Positions 44,691 to 53,389 of a stretch of 64,000 nucleotides of DNA are shown here, piece by piece. A program made the translations under genes and the position numbers. The stretch is from Gammaproteobacteria bacterium (GTDB lineage Bacteria > Pseudomonadota > Gammaproteobacteria > Steroidobacterales > Steroidobacteraceae): NCBI GenBank assembly GCA_028293765.1, contig JAQGOG010000048.1, positions 1 through 64,000 on the forward strand. The letters are read 5' to 3'. Within the stretch, counting starts at the first letter, position 1. Every line of letters starts with the position of its first letter. The notes beneath the pieces are model-generated. The model was not told the origin of the DNA, did not search any database, and saw only the letters and a list, made by a program, of their open reading frames with translations.

Positions 44691-47600
44691 GTGGAACCTA
44701 TAGCGATTATCGGCATGGATTGCATCTTTCCGGGTGCGCCCGACCTCGAACGCTATTGGCACAACATTCAGCACGGTGTCGATGCGATTGCCGAGGTGCC
44801 TGAGCACCGCTGCTCGAAAACATTTTTCGATCCGGACTCCGACCAAGTCGATCGCTTTTATTGCCGGCGTGGCGGATTCGTAGACGAGTACGCCGAATTC
44901 GATCCGATTGAATTCGGCATCATGCCCAAGGCTGCGGCGGCCGCCGAGCCGGACCAGCTATTGACCCTGCGTGTGGGCGCCAACGCGTTGCGGGATGCCG
45001 GCTACCTGGATCGAGAGTTTCCGCGGGAGAAGACTGCGGTCATCCTGGGGCGCGGCAACTACGCAGGCGCCGGCACGCTGCGCCTCCAGCAGCACGCGCG
45101 CATGGTGCAGCAGACATTGCAAACTTTGCAGGACCTCCTGCCGAATATCGGCGCTCTGGAACTGCAGACGGTGCGCAAGCAGATCAAGGCGGAACTGGAT
45201 CATTGCGGCCCGGATGTCGCGGCGGGCGTCATACCGAATCTGGCGGCCTCCCGTTTGGCGAATCGCCTCGATTTGCGCGGACCCGCCTACACGGTGGATG
45301 CAGCTTGTGCGAGCGCCCTCATCGCCGTCGAGCAGGCGTGTCACGCGCTCACGCGTGGCGATTGCGCGATGGCGCTAACCGGCGGTCTGCACTTCACTCA
45401 CGACCTTACATTTTGGGCGACTTTCTGCCAACTGGGTGCGTTGTCGCGCTCACAGCAGATCCGGCCGCTGTCGCAGGATGCCGATGGCATTCTCGCCGGC
45501 GAGGGAATCGGTTTGCTGGTGTTGAAGCGGCTGCGCGAGGCGCAAGCGGACGGAGATCGCATCTATGCCGTATTGCACGGCATTGCGTCGGCGAGCGATG
45601 GGCGCAGCAGCAGCTTACTGGCGCCCTCGGTCTCCGGCCAGTTATTGGCCTTGCGCCGGGCTTGGCAGCACACGGCGTTTCGCCCGGAGGATATCGGCCT
45701 GCTCGAAGCGCACGGCACCGGCACGCCGGCCGGCGATCAAGCGGAGCTGGAAACGGTACGGCAATTCTTCGGCGCACCGACGAGCACGAAGTCACGCGCG
45801 GTGATCGGTTCGGTGAAGTCGATGATCGGGCATACGATGCCCGCCGCAGGCGCCGCCGGTCTCATCAAGGCGGCGCTATCGATCTATCATGGCGTCCTGC
45901 CGCCGACTCTACATTGCCACCGGCCGCATCTCCTGTTGAATACCACGCGCTTTCGCGCTATCGCAAACCAAGAGCCGTGGCCCGAAACCAGTGTGCGCAT
46001 CGCCGCCGTCAATGCCTTCGGCTTCGGCGGCATCAATGCGCACGCCGTGCTGAGTTCCGCTCCCGCCCCCACGGCCGCGCCATTACCGCACCGGAAAACG
46101 ATCCTCCTGCCGCAAGTCGCGGTGGTCGCGGCCGACTCGAAGGAGTCTTTGCTGGAGAAGCTCGCGCAGCGCCGTTGGGATCGCACGGAGCAAGCGGGGC
46201 GTTTTCGCCTCGCGATAGTCGAGCCCGACGACACCCGCCTGAGCTTCGCGCACAAAGTGGTCACTGCGGGCGCCGCCTGGCACGGGCAGCATCAAATCTA
46301 CTTTTCGGCGGATCGACTGCTCACCCGCGGCAAGCTCGCGTTTGTGTTTCCCGGCGTGGACAGCAGCTTCGATCCGCAAGTCGCAGATGTTGTAGAACAC
46401 TTTCGTCTGCCGCCGCCGAGCCACGCGAGGAGGCTCGATCCGGCCAAGGATCTACTACAGGTGGCGCTCGGCGTCTACGACGTCGATATGGTGCTCTTCA
46501 AGGCCCTCGAAGCGCTGCGCATCAAGGCTGACGCGATGGCGGGTCATAGCTTGGGGGAGTGGTGCGCCATGGCTGCGTGCAACATGCTCCCGCTGCAATA
46601 CGTGCACGGCGCCATACAGCAGGTGCAAAACGAAGCGATGCCCGACATCGACCTGCTGTTCCTCGCCGCGGCTTGCACGGAGGCGCAAGCGCTGGAAGTG
46701 CTCTCCGGCCTGCACGATCTCACGCTTTCTCACGACAACTGCCCGCATCAAGTGATCTTCTGCGGCCGCAGGTCGCACATCGAGACCGCCCTCGAGCGCT
46801 TTCGAGCACAGCGCGTCTTCGCCCAAGTGCTGCCGTTTGCATCCGGGTTTCACTCGCCGCTGTTCGCTCCTCATGTGGAGCGCTATCGCGCGTTCTTCTC
46901 CAACACTCCGCTGCACGAACCGAGCGTGCCGTTGTGGTCCACCACCACCGGCTGCAAATTTCCGCCATCGATCCTCGAGAAGCAGCAACTTGCCGTGGAG
47001 CATCTGCTGCGCCCCGTGCGTTTTCGCCAGCTCATCGAGAACATGTATGCGGACGGATTCCGCGCCTTCGTGCAGGTGGGCACCGGCAGCCTGGTCGGCT
47101 TCGTCGCGGATACGCTCAAAGGCAGAGCACATCTGACTGTCAGCGCGAACATCGCAAAGCGCTCCGGCCTGCAGCAGCTGACTCACGTGTGCGCCGCATT
47201 GTGGGTGGAGGGTGCGCAGCTGGAGTTGTCGTTGCTCGGGCTTGACGAGAAGCCATTGCGCAGCTCTCCCAGCGCGACCTTGCAGCGTCTTTCACTCGGT
47301 GTGCCACTGATCAGATTGAAAACGCCGCTGGCCCGCAGCGTTCCGACCGCGGCTGAGAATTGGACGGCAATCGGCACGAGCGACGATCCGCTGCAAGTGG
47401 CATTTTCGGCTGCACTTACTGACATCCGGCAGGCAGGGCACGACGTGCTTGCCGCGTGGGGGCAGCGCCAGAAGTCGCGCGCGGAACCCATCTCTACGCC
47501 TGCACCTTTTGAGGTACGCGTCGGACGGCATCTGGATGTGAACTCCACGATTCCTCTCGTGCGTGATCATTCATTTCATCGCGAGCGCGAGGGCTGGCCC

Positions 47601-48986
47601 GTGCTCGCGGATTGTCGGCCCGTCGTGCCTTTGACGATGGAGATCGAATTGCTGCGCGAGGCTCTGGAGTCGTACTTGCCCGGCTACGTCGTGATCGCGT
47701 TCGAGCAGATCCTGGCGTTTCGCTGGTTGCTGGTGGCCGAGCCGGTTGACATCAGCATTCATTTATCGATGCAGGAGTATCCGCTGGTCGATGTCGAGAT
47801 CGAGGGGTTCATTCGGGGCCGGGCGGTGCTCGCCAGGGACTACCCTGTGCCGCCAGCGCAGCGCACGGCGCCTTTGCGACAATCGCGCGCGTGCTCGATC
47901 ACGGCCGCTGAGCTGTACTCCCAGAATTGGATGTTTCATCGCGACGCGTATTGCGGAGTCACTCAGCTGGGGCCGGTCGGCGACAATGGCATCGCGGGAT
48001 CGATCAAAGTGCCGCCGGGTCCCGGAGCGCTCCTCGATAACATGGGACAGCTTGCCGGCTTCTGGGTAATGGAGACGCAGGCGCAGGCCCCGCTCGCCAT
48101 GCCCATCGGTGTGGAGAAAGTACGTTTCTATCGTCCGCAGCCTGCGGTTGGCGAAGCATTCGAGTGTCAGATCCGCATCGACAAGCTCGATGATCAGAAC
48201 TGCTGGAGCGATCAGCAGCTCCTCGATCCCACAGGACGGGTGGCCGTCGAGATGCTGGGCTGGCATACCCGCCGGTACCTGATGACGCGCGAGTTCTATC
48301 GGCGTACGCGTGAAGTCGAAATTCACCTGCTTTGCGAGGACACCGGTCATCCGTTCGTGCTGTTCGAGGATCACTACGATACCGCGAACATGCGCGAGTA
48401 CATTTCGCTGCGGATGCTCAATCAGCCGGAGCTGCGTGAGTACGAAGCTTTGCCGCCGCGGCGCAAGCGTCCCTGGCTCAATGGCCGCATTGCCGCGAAG
48501 GATGCGGTGCGACAGTACTTGTGGCGCAAACACGGGCACCGGGCGTTGTTTCCGAAGGAGCTGGCGATCAGTAACGCCCCGAATGGACAGCCGCGCGTAC
48601 AGCCCCATATCACCGAGCCTTACGTGCGCCCGCTGCATATTTCCATTACTCATAAGGGCCGCCTGGCAGCTGCGATCGCTGCCAGCCACCCCGTCGGCAT
48701 CGACGTCGAGACAATCGAAGCACGCTCGGACAGTTTCCTGGCACTCGCCTTTTCTGCCGAAGAGCTCGAGCTGCTGCCCAGCCACGGCCGCGAGGAGTGG
48801 ATTGCACGGGCGTGGGCCGCCAAAGAGGTGGTTGGCAAAGTCGCCGGGACGGGTTTGAGGGCTAATCCCCGTGCGTTCCGTCTCGAGTCGATTCGACAGG
48901 AACGGATCTGCGTGAACGGCCTGTGGGTCGACACGCTCAAGCGTCAGAACGATGTCATTGCATGGCGAGGAGAGGAGGACGCATGA
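44691..48986 (+). CDS. PfaC-like PKS with integral phosphopantetheinyl transferase (KS-AT-DH-PPTase)
   Basis: 1431 residues starting at GTG. KS about 3-455 keeps Cys206 (DAACASA), His341 (EAHGTGT) and His381 (GHTMPAAG). AT-like domain about 540-840 has Ser620 (GHSLGE). A double-hotdog dehydratase spans about 935-1190, with a candidate catalytic His near 959 (RDHSFH) and Asp near 1117 (LLDNMGQ). A C-terminal Sfp-type PPTase (about 1225-1425) carries WLNGRIAAKDAVR, GIDVE and WAAKEVVGK. PfaC of marine bacteria is KS-CLF-DH-DH without AT or PPTase, so this is a different arrangement. The PPTase can activate the ACPs of the cluster. Confidence 0.91.
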   Translation: MEPIAIIGMDCIFPGAPDLERYWHNIQHGVDAIAEVPEHRCSKTFFDPDSDQVDRFYCRRGGFVDEYAEFDPIEFGIMPKAAAAAEPDQLLTLRVGANALRDAGYLDREFPREKTAVILGRGNYAGAGTLRLQQHARMVQQTLQTLQDLLPNIGALELQTVRKQIKAELDHCGPDVAAGVIPNLAASRLANRLDLRGPAYTVDAACASALIAVEQACHALTRGDCAMALTGGLHFTHDLTFWATFCQLGALSRSQQIRPLSQDADGILAGEGIGLLVLKRLREAQADGDRIYAVLHGIASASDGRSSSLLAPSVSGQLLALRRAWQHTAFRPEDIGLLEAHGTGTPAGDQAELETVRQFFGAPTSTKSRAVIGSVKSMIGHTMPAAGAAGLIKAALSIYHGVLPPTLHCHRPHLLLNTTRFRAIANQEPWPETSVRIAAVNAFGFGGINAHAVLSSAPAPTAAPLPHRKTILLPQVAVVAADSKESLLEKLAQRRWDRTEQAGRFRLAIVEPDDTRLSFAHKVVTAGAAWHGQHQIYFSADRLLTRGKLAFVFPGVDSSFDPQVADVVEHFRLPPPSHARRLDPAKDLLQVALGVYDVDMVLFKALEALRIKADAMAGHSLGEWCAMAACNMLPLQYVHGAIQQVQNEAMPDIDLLFLAAACTEAQALEVLSGLHDLTLSHDNCPHQVIFCGRRSHIETALERFRAQRVFAQVLPFASGFHSPLFAPHVERYRAFFSNTPLHEPSVPLWSTTTGCKFPPSILEKQQLAVEHLLRPVRFRQLIENMYADGFRAFVQVGTGSLVGFVADTLKGRAHLTVSANIAKRSGLQQLTHVCAALWVEGAQLELSLLGLDEKPLRSSPSATLQRLSLGVPLIRLKTPLARSVPTAAENWTAIGTSDDPLQVAFSAALTDIRQAGHDVLAAWGQRQKSRAEPISTPAPFEVRVGRHLDVNSTIPLVRDHSFHREREGWPVLADCRPVVPLTMEIELLREALESYLPGYVVIAFEQILAFRWLLVAEPVDISIHLSMQEYPLVDVEIEGFIRGRAVLARDYPVPPAQRTAPLRQSRACSITAAELYSQNWMFHRDAYCGVTQLGPVGDNGIAGSIKVPPGPGALLDNMGQLAGFWVMETQAQAPLAMPIGVEKVRFYRPQPAVGEAFECQIRIDKLDDQNCWSDQQLLDPTGRVAVEMLGWHTRRYLMTREFYRRTREVEIHLLCEDTGHPFVLFEDHYDTANMREYISLRMLNQPELREYEALPPRRKRPWLNGRIAAKDAVRQYLWRKHGHRALFPKELAISNAPNGQPRVQPHITEPYVRPLHISITHKGRLAAAIAASHPVGIDVETIEARSDSFLALAFSAEELELLPSHGREEWIARAWAAKEVVGKVAGTGLRANPRAFRLESIRQERICVNGLWVDTLKRQNDVIAWRGEEDA

Positions 48987-49285
48987 GTTTCAACGTCGAT
49001 CCGGCAATCATTCGAGAGATTACCGCGGTGATCCGCGAGGCCGTGGCGGAGGACTGGATACAGCAATTCGAGATCGGCGCGGACACCAGCTTCAACGCTG
49101 ATCTGGAGCTCGAGAGCATCGAGTTCGTCACCATTGCTGCGGGCTTGCAGCAGCACTTCGGCGTGCAGGTCGATCTCATCGGCTGGCTGTCGACGAAGGC
49201 GTTCGATGAGCTGATTGCACTGCGCGTCGGGAATATCGGCGAGTTTGTCGCGAACACTCGCGTCGCCGGCGGCGGGCAGAGCTGA
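48983..49285 (+). CDS. free acyl carrier protein
   Basis: 100 residues with an ACP fold: predicted helix 1 (PAIIREITAVIREAVAEDW), then the phosphopantetheine site DLELESIEFVTIAAGLQQHFG with its Ser, then helices 3-4. It overlaps the PKS stop by four bases and has an excellent GGAGAGGAGG ribosome binding site. It differs from the two PUFA-type ACPs in the megasynthase, so it may carry a separate acyl unit, for example for the tailoring acyltransferases. Confidence 0.92.
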   Translation: MSFNVDPAIIREITAVIREAVAEDWIQQFEIGADTSFNADLELESIEFVTIAAGLQQHFGVQVDLIGWLSTKAFDELIALRVGNIGEFVANTRVAGGGQS

Positions 49286-50526
49286 TGGCGAAGATGCTGA
49301 TCGTCGTGCCGCCGCTCACGGGCCATATCAATCCCGCTTTGTCGGTGGCCGCAGAACTGCGCCTGCGTGGGCATGAAGTGGCCTGGGCGGTGCATCGAGC
49401 GCTGATTCCCGATCTGTTGCCTGCCGACGCCGAGATCCACGCGCTGCCGGTGGAATCGAACTTCGACCCGGGCGGACGCTCGTCTGCGGTGAGAGGCCTG
49501 GAGAGCATCAGATTCTTCTACGAGCAATTTTGCCTGCCACTGGCGCGGGCATCCCTGCAGCCCTTGCAGGAGATCGTGGAAAGCGTAAAGCCCGATCTCA
49601 TGATTTGCGATCACCAGATGATTGCCGGTGCGCTCGTCGCCCGGGCACGAAAGATTCCCTGGATCACGCTGGCCTCAACCAACGTCTCCATTCTGAAGAT
49701 GTCGGGGATGGTCGATGCCTGGCTGGAAGAGCAATTCGCCGGTCTGCAGCGCGACTACGGCGTGCCGGTGCAAGCACGTCCCGACTTTTCGCCCTCCGGC
49801 GTCATCGTGTTCTCGTCCGAAGCCCTGCTCGGCGGCAAGTACACATACTACGACGCACCTTATTACTTTGTCGGTCCGGCACTCACGAATCGCAAGCTTG
49901 CGGTCGAGTTCCCATGGCAGGAGCTGCGCGCCGACGCCGCAAGACTGCTCATATCCTTGGGTACCGTCAGCCGCGATCGGGGAGTGCGCTTCTATGACGT
50001 CATGATGCAAGCCCTCGATGACTTGAATCTCTCCGACTCGTATTTGTCGCGCCGGCCCTTGCAAGTCGTGATGGTCGCCCCGGAAGAGCTGTGCGAGCGA
50101 GCGCCCGCCAACTTCATCGTTCGGCCGCGGGTGCCCCAGATTGAGTTGCTCGCGCACATGGATGCCGTGGTGTGTCATGCCGGGCACAACACCGTGTGCG
50201 AAGCACTGTCATTCGGCTTGCCGCTCATTGTCGCTCCGATCCGCGATGATCAACCGATTGTGGCGCGGCAGGTAATCGATGCGGGCGCGGGAATGTTCAT
50301 GCGCTACGGCAAAGTCACTGTTGGCACGGCTCGCGCGGCGGTCGAGGAATTGCTCCGCGAGCCAGCTTACCGCGACGGCGCGCTGCGCCTGAAGGCGGCA
50401 TTCCGGGATCTCGGGGGCGCAAGGCAAGCAGCGGACATTCTCGAGCGGTTTCTGAGCGGTAAGGTTTTGGCACCGAGCGGGCAGTTGAGCGCGGTGCAGC
50501 CGAGACCCAGTCATGCGGTGGGTTGA
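49285..50526 (+). CDS. GT1-family (MGT-like) glycosyltransferase
   Basis: 413 residues with GT-B fold: N-terminal VVPPLTGHINPALSVAAELRLRGHEV acceptor half, and a C-terminal nucleotide-sugar half with CHAGHNTVCEALSFGLPLIVAP and DDQPIVARQVIDAGAG. These are hallmarks of macrolide/flavonoid/sterol-type glycosyltransferases acting on small lipophilic acceptors. The first base overlaps the ACP stop (TGATG). In this cluster it probably attaches a sugar to the lipid product. Confidence 0.92.
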   Translation: MAKMLIVVPPLTGHINPALSVAAELRLRGHEVAWAVHRALIPDLLPADAEIHALPVESNFDPGGRSSAVRGLESIRFFYEQFCLPLARASLQPLQEIVESVKPDLMICDHQMIAGALVARARKIPWITLASTNVSILKMSGMVDAWLEEQFAGLQRDYGVPVQARPDFSPSGVIVFSSEALLGGKYTYYDAPYYFVGPALTNRKLAVEFPWQELRADAARLLISLGTVSRDRGVRFYDVMMQALDDLNLSDSYLSRRPLQVVMVAPEELCERAPANFIVRPRVPQIELLAHMDAVVCHAGHNTVCEALSFGLPLIVAPIRDDQPIVARQVIDAGAGMFMRYGKVTVGTARAAVEELLREPAYRDGALRLKAAFRDLGGARQAADILERFLSGKVLAPSGQLSAVQPRPSHAVG

Positions 50527-51334
50527 ATCCGATGGTGTGAGGCTGAACACGCTGAGCATCGGTAGCGGGCCGTTGCTGGTGATGTGCCACGGGCTGGTGA
50601 CCGCCAGCCTCGCCACCTGGTATTTCTCCGCCGCCCCCGCCTTGGCGCGCCGTTATCAAGTAGTGCTCTATGACCTGCGCGGGCACGGCAAGAGCGACCT
50701 GGCGGCCACAGGCTATGATTTGGATACGATGGCGCGCGATCTGGCGCAGGTGATCCTTGCGTACCAGCCGAAGCAACCAGCGCAGAAATGGGTAAAGGTC
50801 GCGCTGGTCGGCCACAGTTATGGCGCTCTGATCGTCCTTCACTATGCGCTGCGGCATCCTCAAACTGTCGCACGACTTGCACTGATCGACGCACCGTTAC
50901 CCGCGGTGCGTTATGTGCACCCGTCATTGGTCGATATCGATTCGCCGGCGGCCTTGGAACAGCAGTTCTCCGTTCACCTCGAAGGACAAGCCCCGCGCGG
51001 TTCGCGTCAACGGCAGCGAGTGCGCGAGCGGCTCGAGTTCCTATTTCTACACAGTTCGTTGCGGGAGGATCTGCGCACAGCGGTCGATGTGCCCGATGCG
51101 TGCCTGAGGATGCTGAACGTTCCCACGCTGTGCCTGTATGGCAGACATTCCGACTGCGCGGCGGCGGGAAAGCGCCTCGGAAGCCTGCTGCCAAGCGGCG
51201 CGCTACGGTGGTTGGACTGCGGTCATTTCATTCCCACGCAAGCCCCCGCCGCCATGACAGAGCAATTGTTATCGTATTTTGCACCAGACAGGATCGAGGT
51301 AAAGGACTATGGCGTCCACGATGTCTCTGGATAA
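50513..51334 (+). CDS. alpha/beta hydrolase (putative thioesterase or lipid hydrolase)
   Basis: 273 residues. Oxyanion-hole motif CHGLVT, strand-turn DLRGHGKS, nucleophile Ser102 in GHSYGA, an acidic residue near CLYGRHSD and a catalytic His in DCGHFIP complete the triad. The start overlaps the glycosyltransferase gene by 14 nt. Neither PKS protein has a thioesterase domain, so this enzyme is a candidate for product release. Confidence 0.9.
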   Translation: MRWVESDGVRLNTLSIGSGPLLVMCHGLVTASLATWYFSAAPALARRYQVVLYDLRGHGKSDLAATGYDLDTMARDLAQVILAYQPKQPAQKWVKVALVGHSYGALIVLHYALRHPQTVARLALIDAPLPAVRYVHPSLVDIDSPAALEQQFSVHLEGQAPRGSRQRQRVRERLEFLFLHSSLREDLRTAVDVPDACLRMLNVPTLCLYGRHSDCAAAGKRLGSLLPSGALRWLDCGHFIPTQAPAAMTEQLLSYFAPDRIEVKDYGVHDVSG

Positions 51335-52139
51335 ACACAATATCCCGCCGTCGGCGCTCTACACCGCGGCGACTTGGCAGTGGGGAAAGCTTCCCGGCGC
51401 AGAACTGGTCACGCCGCCCAACGCGCGGCTTGTATTTCGGGTCATGAACGCCTATTCGTCCCTGTATCGTCTGCTCAATCCGAAGTGGCATTCCCTCAAG
51501 CACACTCTGCTGCACCGACATGCGGGCATCGAGCACCTGTTGCGCGAATCGAACTGCTCACAGGTGATCGAGATCGCCGCGGGATTCTCGCCGCGCGGCA
51601 CCGCCTTCAGCGCCGATCCTGCGCTGCGATACTTCGAAGTCGATTTGCCGCCGGTGGTCGCCGCCAAACGCGCATTGCTTCAGAGCACAGCGGCGGGTCA
51701 AGGGGTATTGCGTCGCGAGAATTTCGTGCTGCTCGAAGGCGATGTCACTGGCATGGATTGGACGAAATTTGCGGTGTCCCCGAGCTTCATCATCACCGAA
51801 GGCTTGATGATGTATTTCGACCGCGGCGTGCAGATGCCAATCTGGCGGGCCATCGCCGAATTCTTGCGCGGCAATCGCGGCGAGTACGTCTTTGACTATC
51901 TGCCGGTTCCCGATGAGCCGAGGCGCAGCGTCGCCGGCCTTTTATTGTCACGGATGCGCGGTACGCAGCGGCGCGCGTTTCCCCAAGATGGGCGCAATCG
52001 CTACGAAATTGCGGATGACCTGCGCGCTGCCGGTTTCGAAGACGTCACGATGCATTCGAGCGTCGAGTTCGCAAGTGCATGGAATTTACCGCATGAGATG
52101 GCGCACACACGTGTGATCCTCTATCGGTGCCGCTGTTAA
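51309..52139 (+). CDS. SAM-dependent methyltransferase, LCMT-like
   Basis: 276 residues. The SAM site is VIEIAAGFSPRG; the acidic loop EVDLPPVVAAKRALL and ITEGLMMYFDR match the leucine carboxyl methyltransferase/PPM family, whose bacterial members O-methylate natural products. The start overlaps the hydrolase gene by 26 nt. Probable role: O-methylation of a carboxyl or hydroxyl group on the lipid or its precursor. Confidence 0.88.
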   Translation: MASTMSLDKHNIPPSALYTAATWQWGKLPGAELVTPPNARLVFRVMNAYSSLYRLLNPKWHSLKHTLLHRHAGIEHLLRESNCSQVIEIAAGFSPRGTAFSADPALRYFEVDLPPVVAAKRALLQSTAAGQGVLRRENFVLLEGDVTGMDWTKFAVSPSFIITEGLMMYFDRGVQMPIWRAIAEFLRGNRGEYVFDYLPVPDEPRRSVAGLLLSRMRGTQRRAFPQDGRNRYEIADDLRAAGFEDVTMHSSVEFASAWNLPHEMAHTRVILYRCRC

Positions 52140-52150
52140 GGAGTACGCAG

Positions 52151-53389
52151 ATGGCGATCTGGAAAGGACGATATTCCCGCAAGCTCTCGCCGATTGAGCG
52201 GGCCTCGCTCGTCTTGAACGAGTTCTGCAACTACAATTGCGACATCATCGTGCAGGGATACGGCGCGCTTTCGGTCGAAACGCTGCGAACCGCTGTAGAA
52301 AAGGCGGCGCAGGCGAATCCTGGAAGCCGCGTGCGGCTGCGGGGCATTCTCGGATTCTCGCGTTGGGTCGATAGCGGCATCGCACCTGAGGTGCAGGAAG
52401 TTCACGCTTCGGTGTGGGACGGACACAGTGAGCGCGGAGCTGCGTTCATGCAGGAGCGCTTTGATGCACTTGCAGGAGGTCCCATTTGCAAAGTGCTGTA
52501 TGTGCGCGGCAGTCCTGCACATATCGTCTTTCGGGCACTGCATGCGGCGGTCGACGGACGCTCCATACTGCACTGGATGGCGGAAGTCTTTCGCGCACTG
52601 CGCGGTGAGCCGTTGCTGGGTTCGCCGTGCACCTATATCGACTGGGACATCATGCGCAAGTTCCAGGAGAAGGTAAACCGAAGCGCCCTGGACGGGCCAT
52701 CGACGGAGCCGAACCTGCCGGTAATTCCCTGCAGTTCTCCGCGCGAAGCGCGGTTGCGCTATATCTGGCGGGCCGTGGTCTTTCCCAAGATCATCCCTAA
52801 TGTCTTGCCGAAGTTCGCGATATTTCTCGCCGAATACGCGCGGCGAAATGCGCAAGGCAGGGTTTGCTTTACGGTACCGGTCGATCTGCGCACGCTGCGC
52901 GAAGAAGTGTTGTCGCTCGGAAATTTGACTGGTTATCTCAGTATCCCGATCGAGCCAGGGGATACGACCAGGAGCTTCAGCCGGCAGCTGAGTCTGCGAG
53001 TGCGCAACTACGCCGAGTGTCATCGGCCGGACATTCTGAAGAAGCTCCCCTGGGTGCCAGTGCGTACCATTCGCCGCGCAATTGCCCGCAACATGCAGCG
53101 CGCGTTGTATGAGCCGGCTGCCGACGCTATGAGCGGCGGTGTCGTTTCAATGGGAAACTTTCCGTTGCAGAATGTGTCCGCGCCGGCTTTTACGGCGCTC
53201 GAGCTCATACCGATTCCGGGTTTTGCGGGCAAGCTGAACGTTGTGACTATTTTCACCGAACGCCATACCATCACCAGCTTCGCTGCGCCGGAAAGTTACA
53301 ACGGCGACGGACAACTCGACGGGCTGCTCGATGACTTCCAAAGAGAATTTGGTGAACAGCGCACACCCAATACTGCCGTGGCGGTATGA
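52151..53389 (+). CDS. HxxxDG acyltransferase (condensation/Pap-like), first of a tandem pair
   Basis: 412 residues. The active-site motif HAAVDG (His131, Asp135) lies in the N-terminal half, and the chloramphenicol-acetyltransferase-like second half includes GRVCFTVPVDLRTLR and GVVSMGNFPL. This fits CoA- or ACP-dependent acyltransferases of the condensation/PapA/wax-ester type. The ATG at 52151 has AAGGAG eight bases upstream. The stop overlaps the next gene by four bases. It likely esterifies or amidates the glycolipid. Confidence 0.86.
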   Translation: MAIWKGRYSRKLSPIERASLVLNEFCNYNCDIIVQGYGALSVETLRTAVEKAAQANPGSRVRLRGILGFSRWVDSGIAPEVQEVHASVWDGHSERGAAFMQERFDALAGGPICKVLYVRGSPAHIVFRALHAAVDGRSILHWMAEVFRALRGEPLLGSPCTYIDWDIMRKFQEKVNRSALDGPSTEPNLPVIPCSSPREARLRYIWRAVVFPKIIPNVLPKFAIFLAEYARRNAQGRVCFTVPVDLRTLREEVLSLGNLTGYLSIPIEPGDTTRSFSRQLSLRVRNYAECHRPDILKKLPWVPVRTIRRAIARNMQRALYEPAADAMSGGVVSMGNFPLQNVSAPAFTALELIPIPGFAGKLNVVTIFTERHTITSFAAPESYNGDGQLDGLLDDFQREFGEQRTPNTAVAV

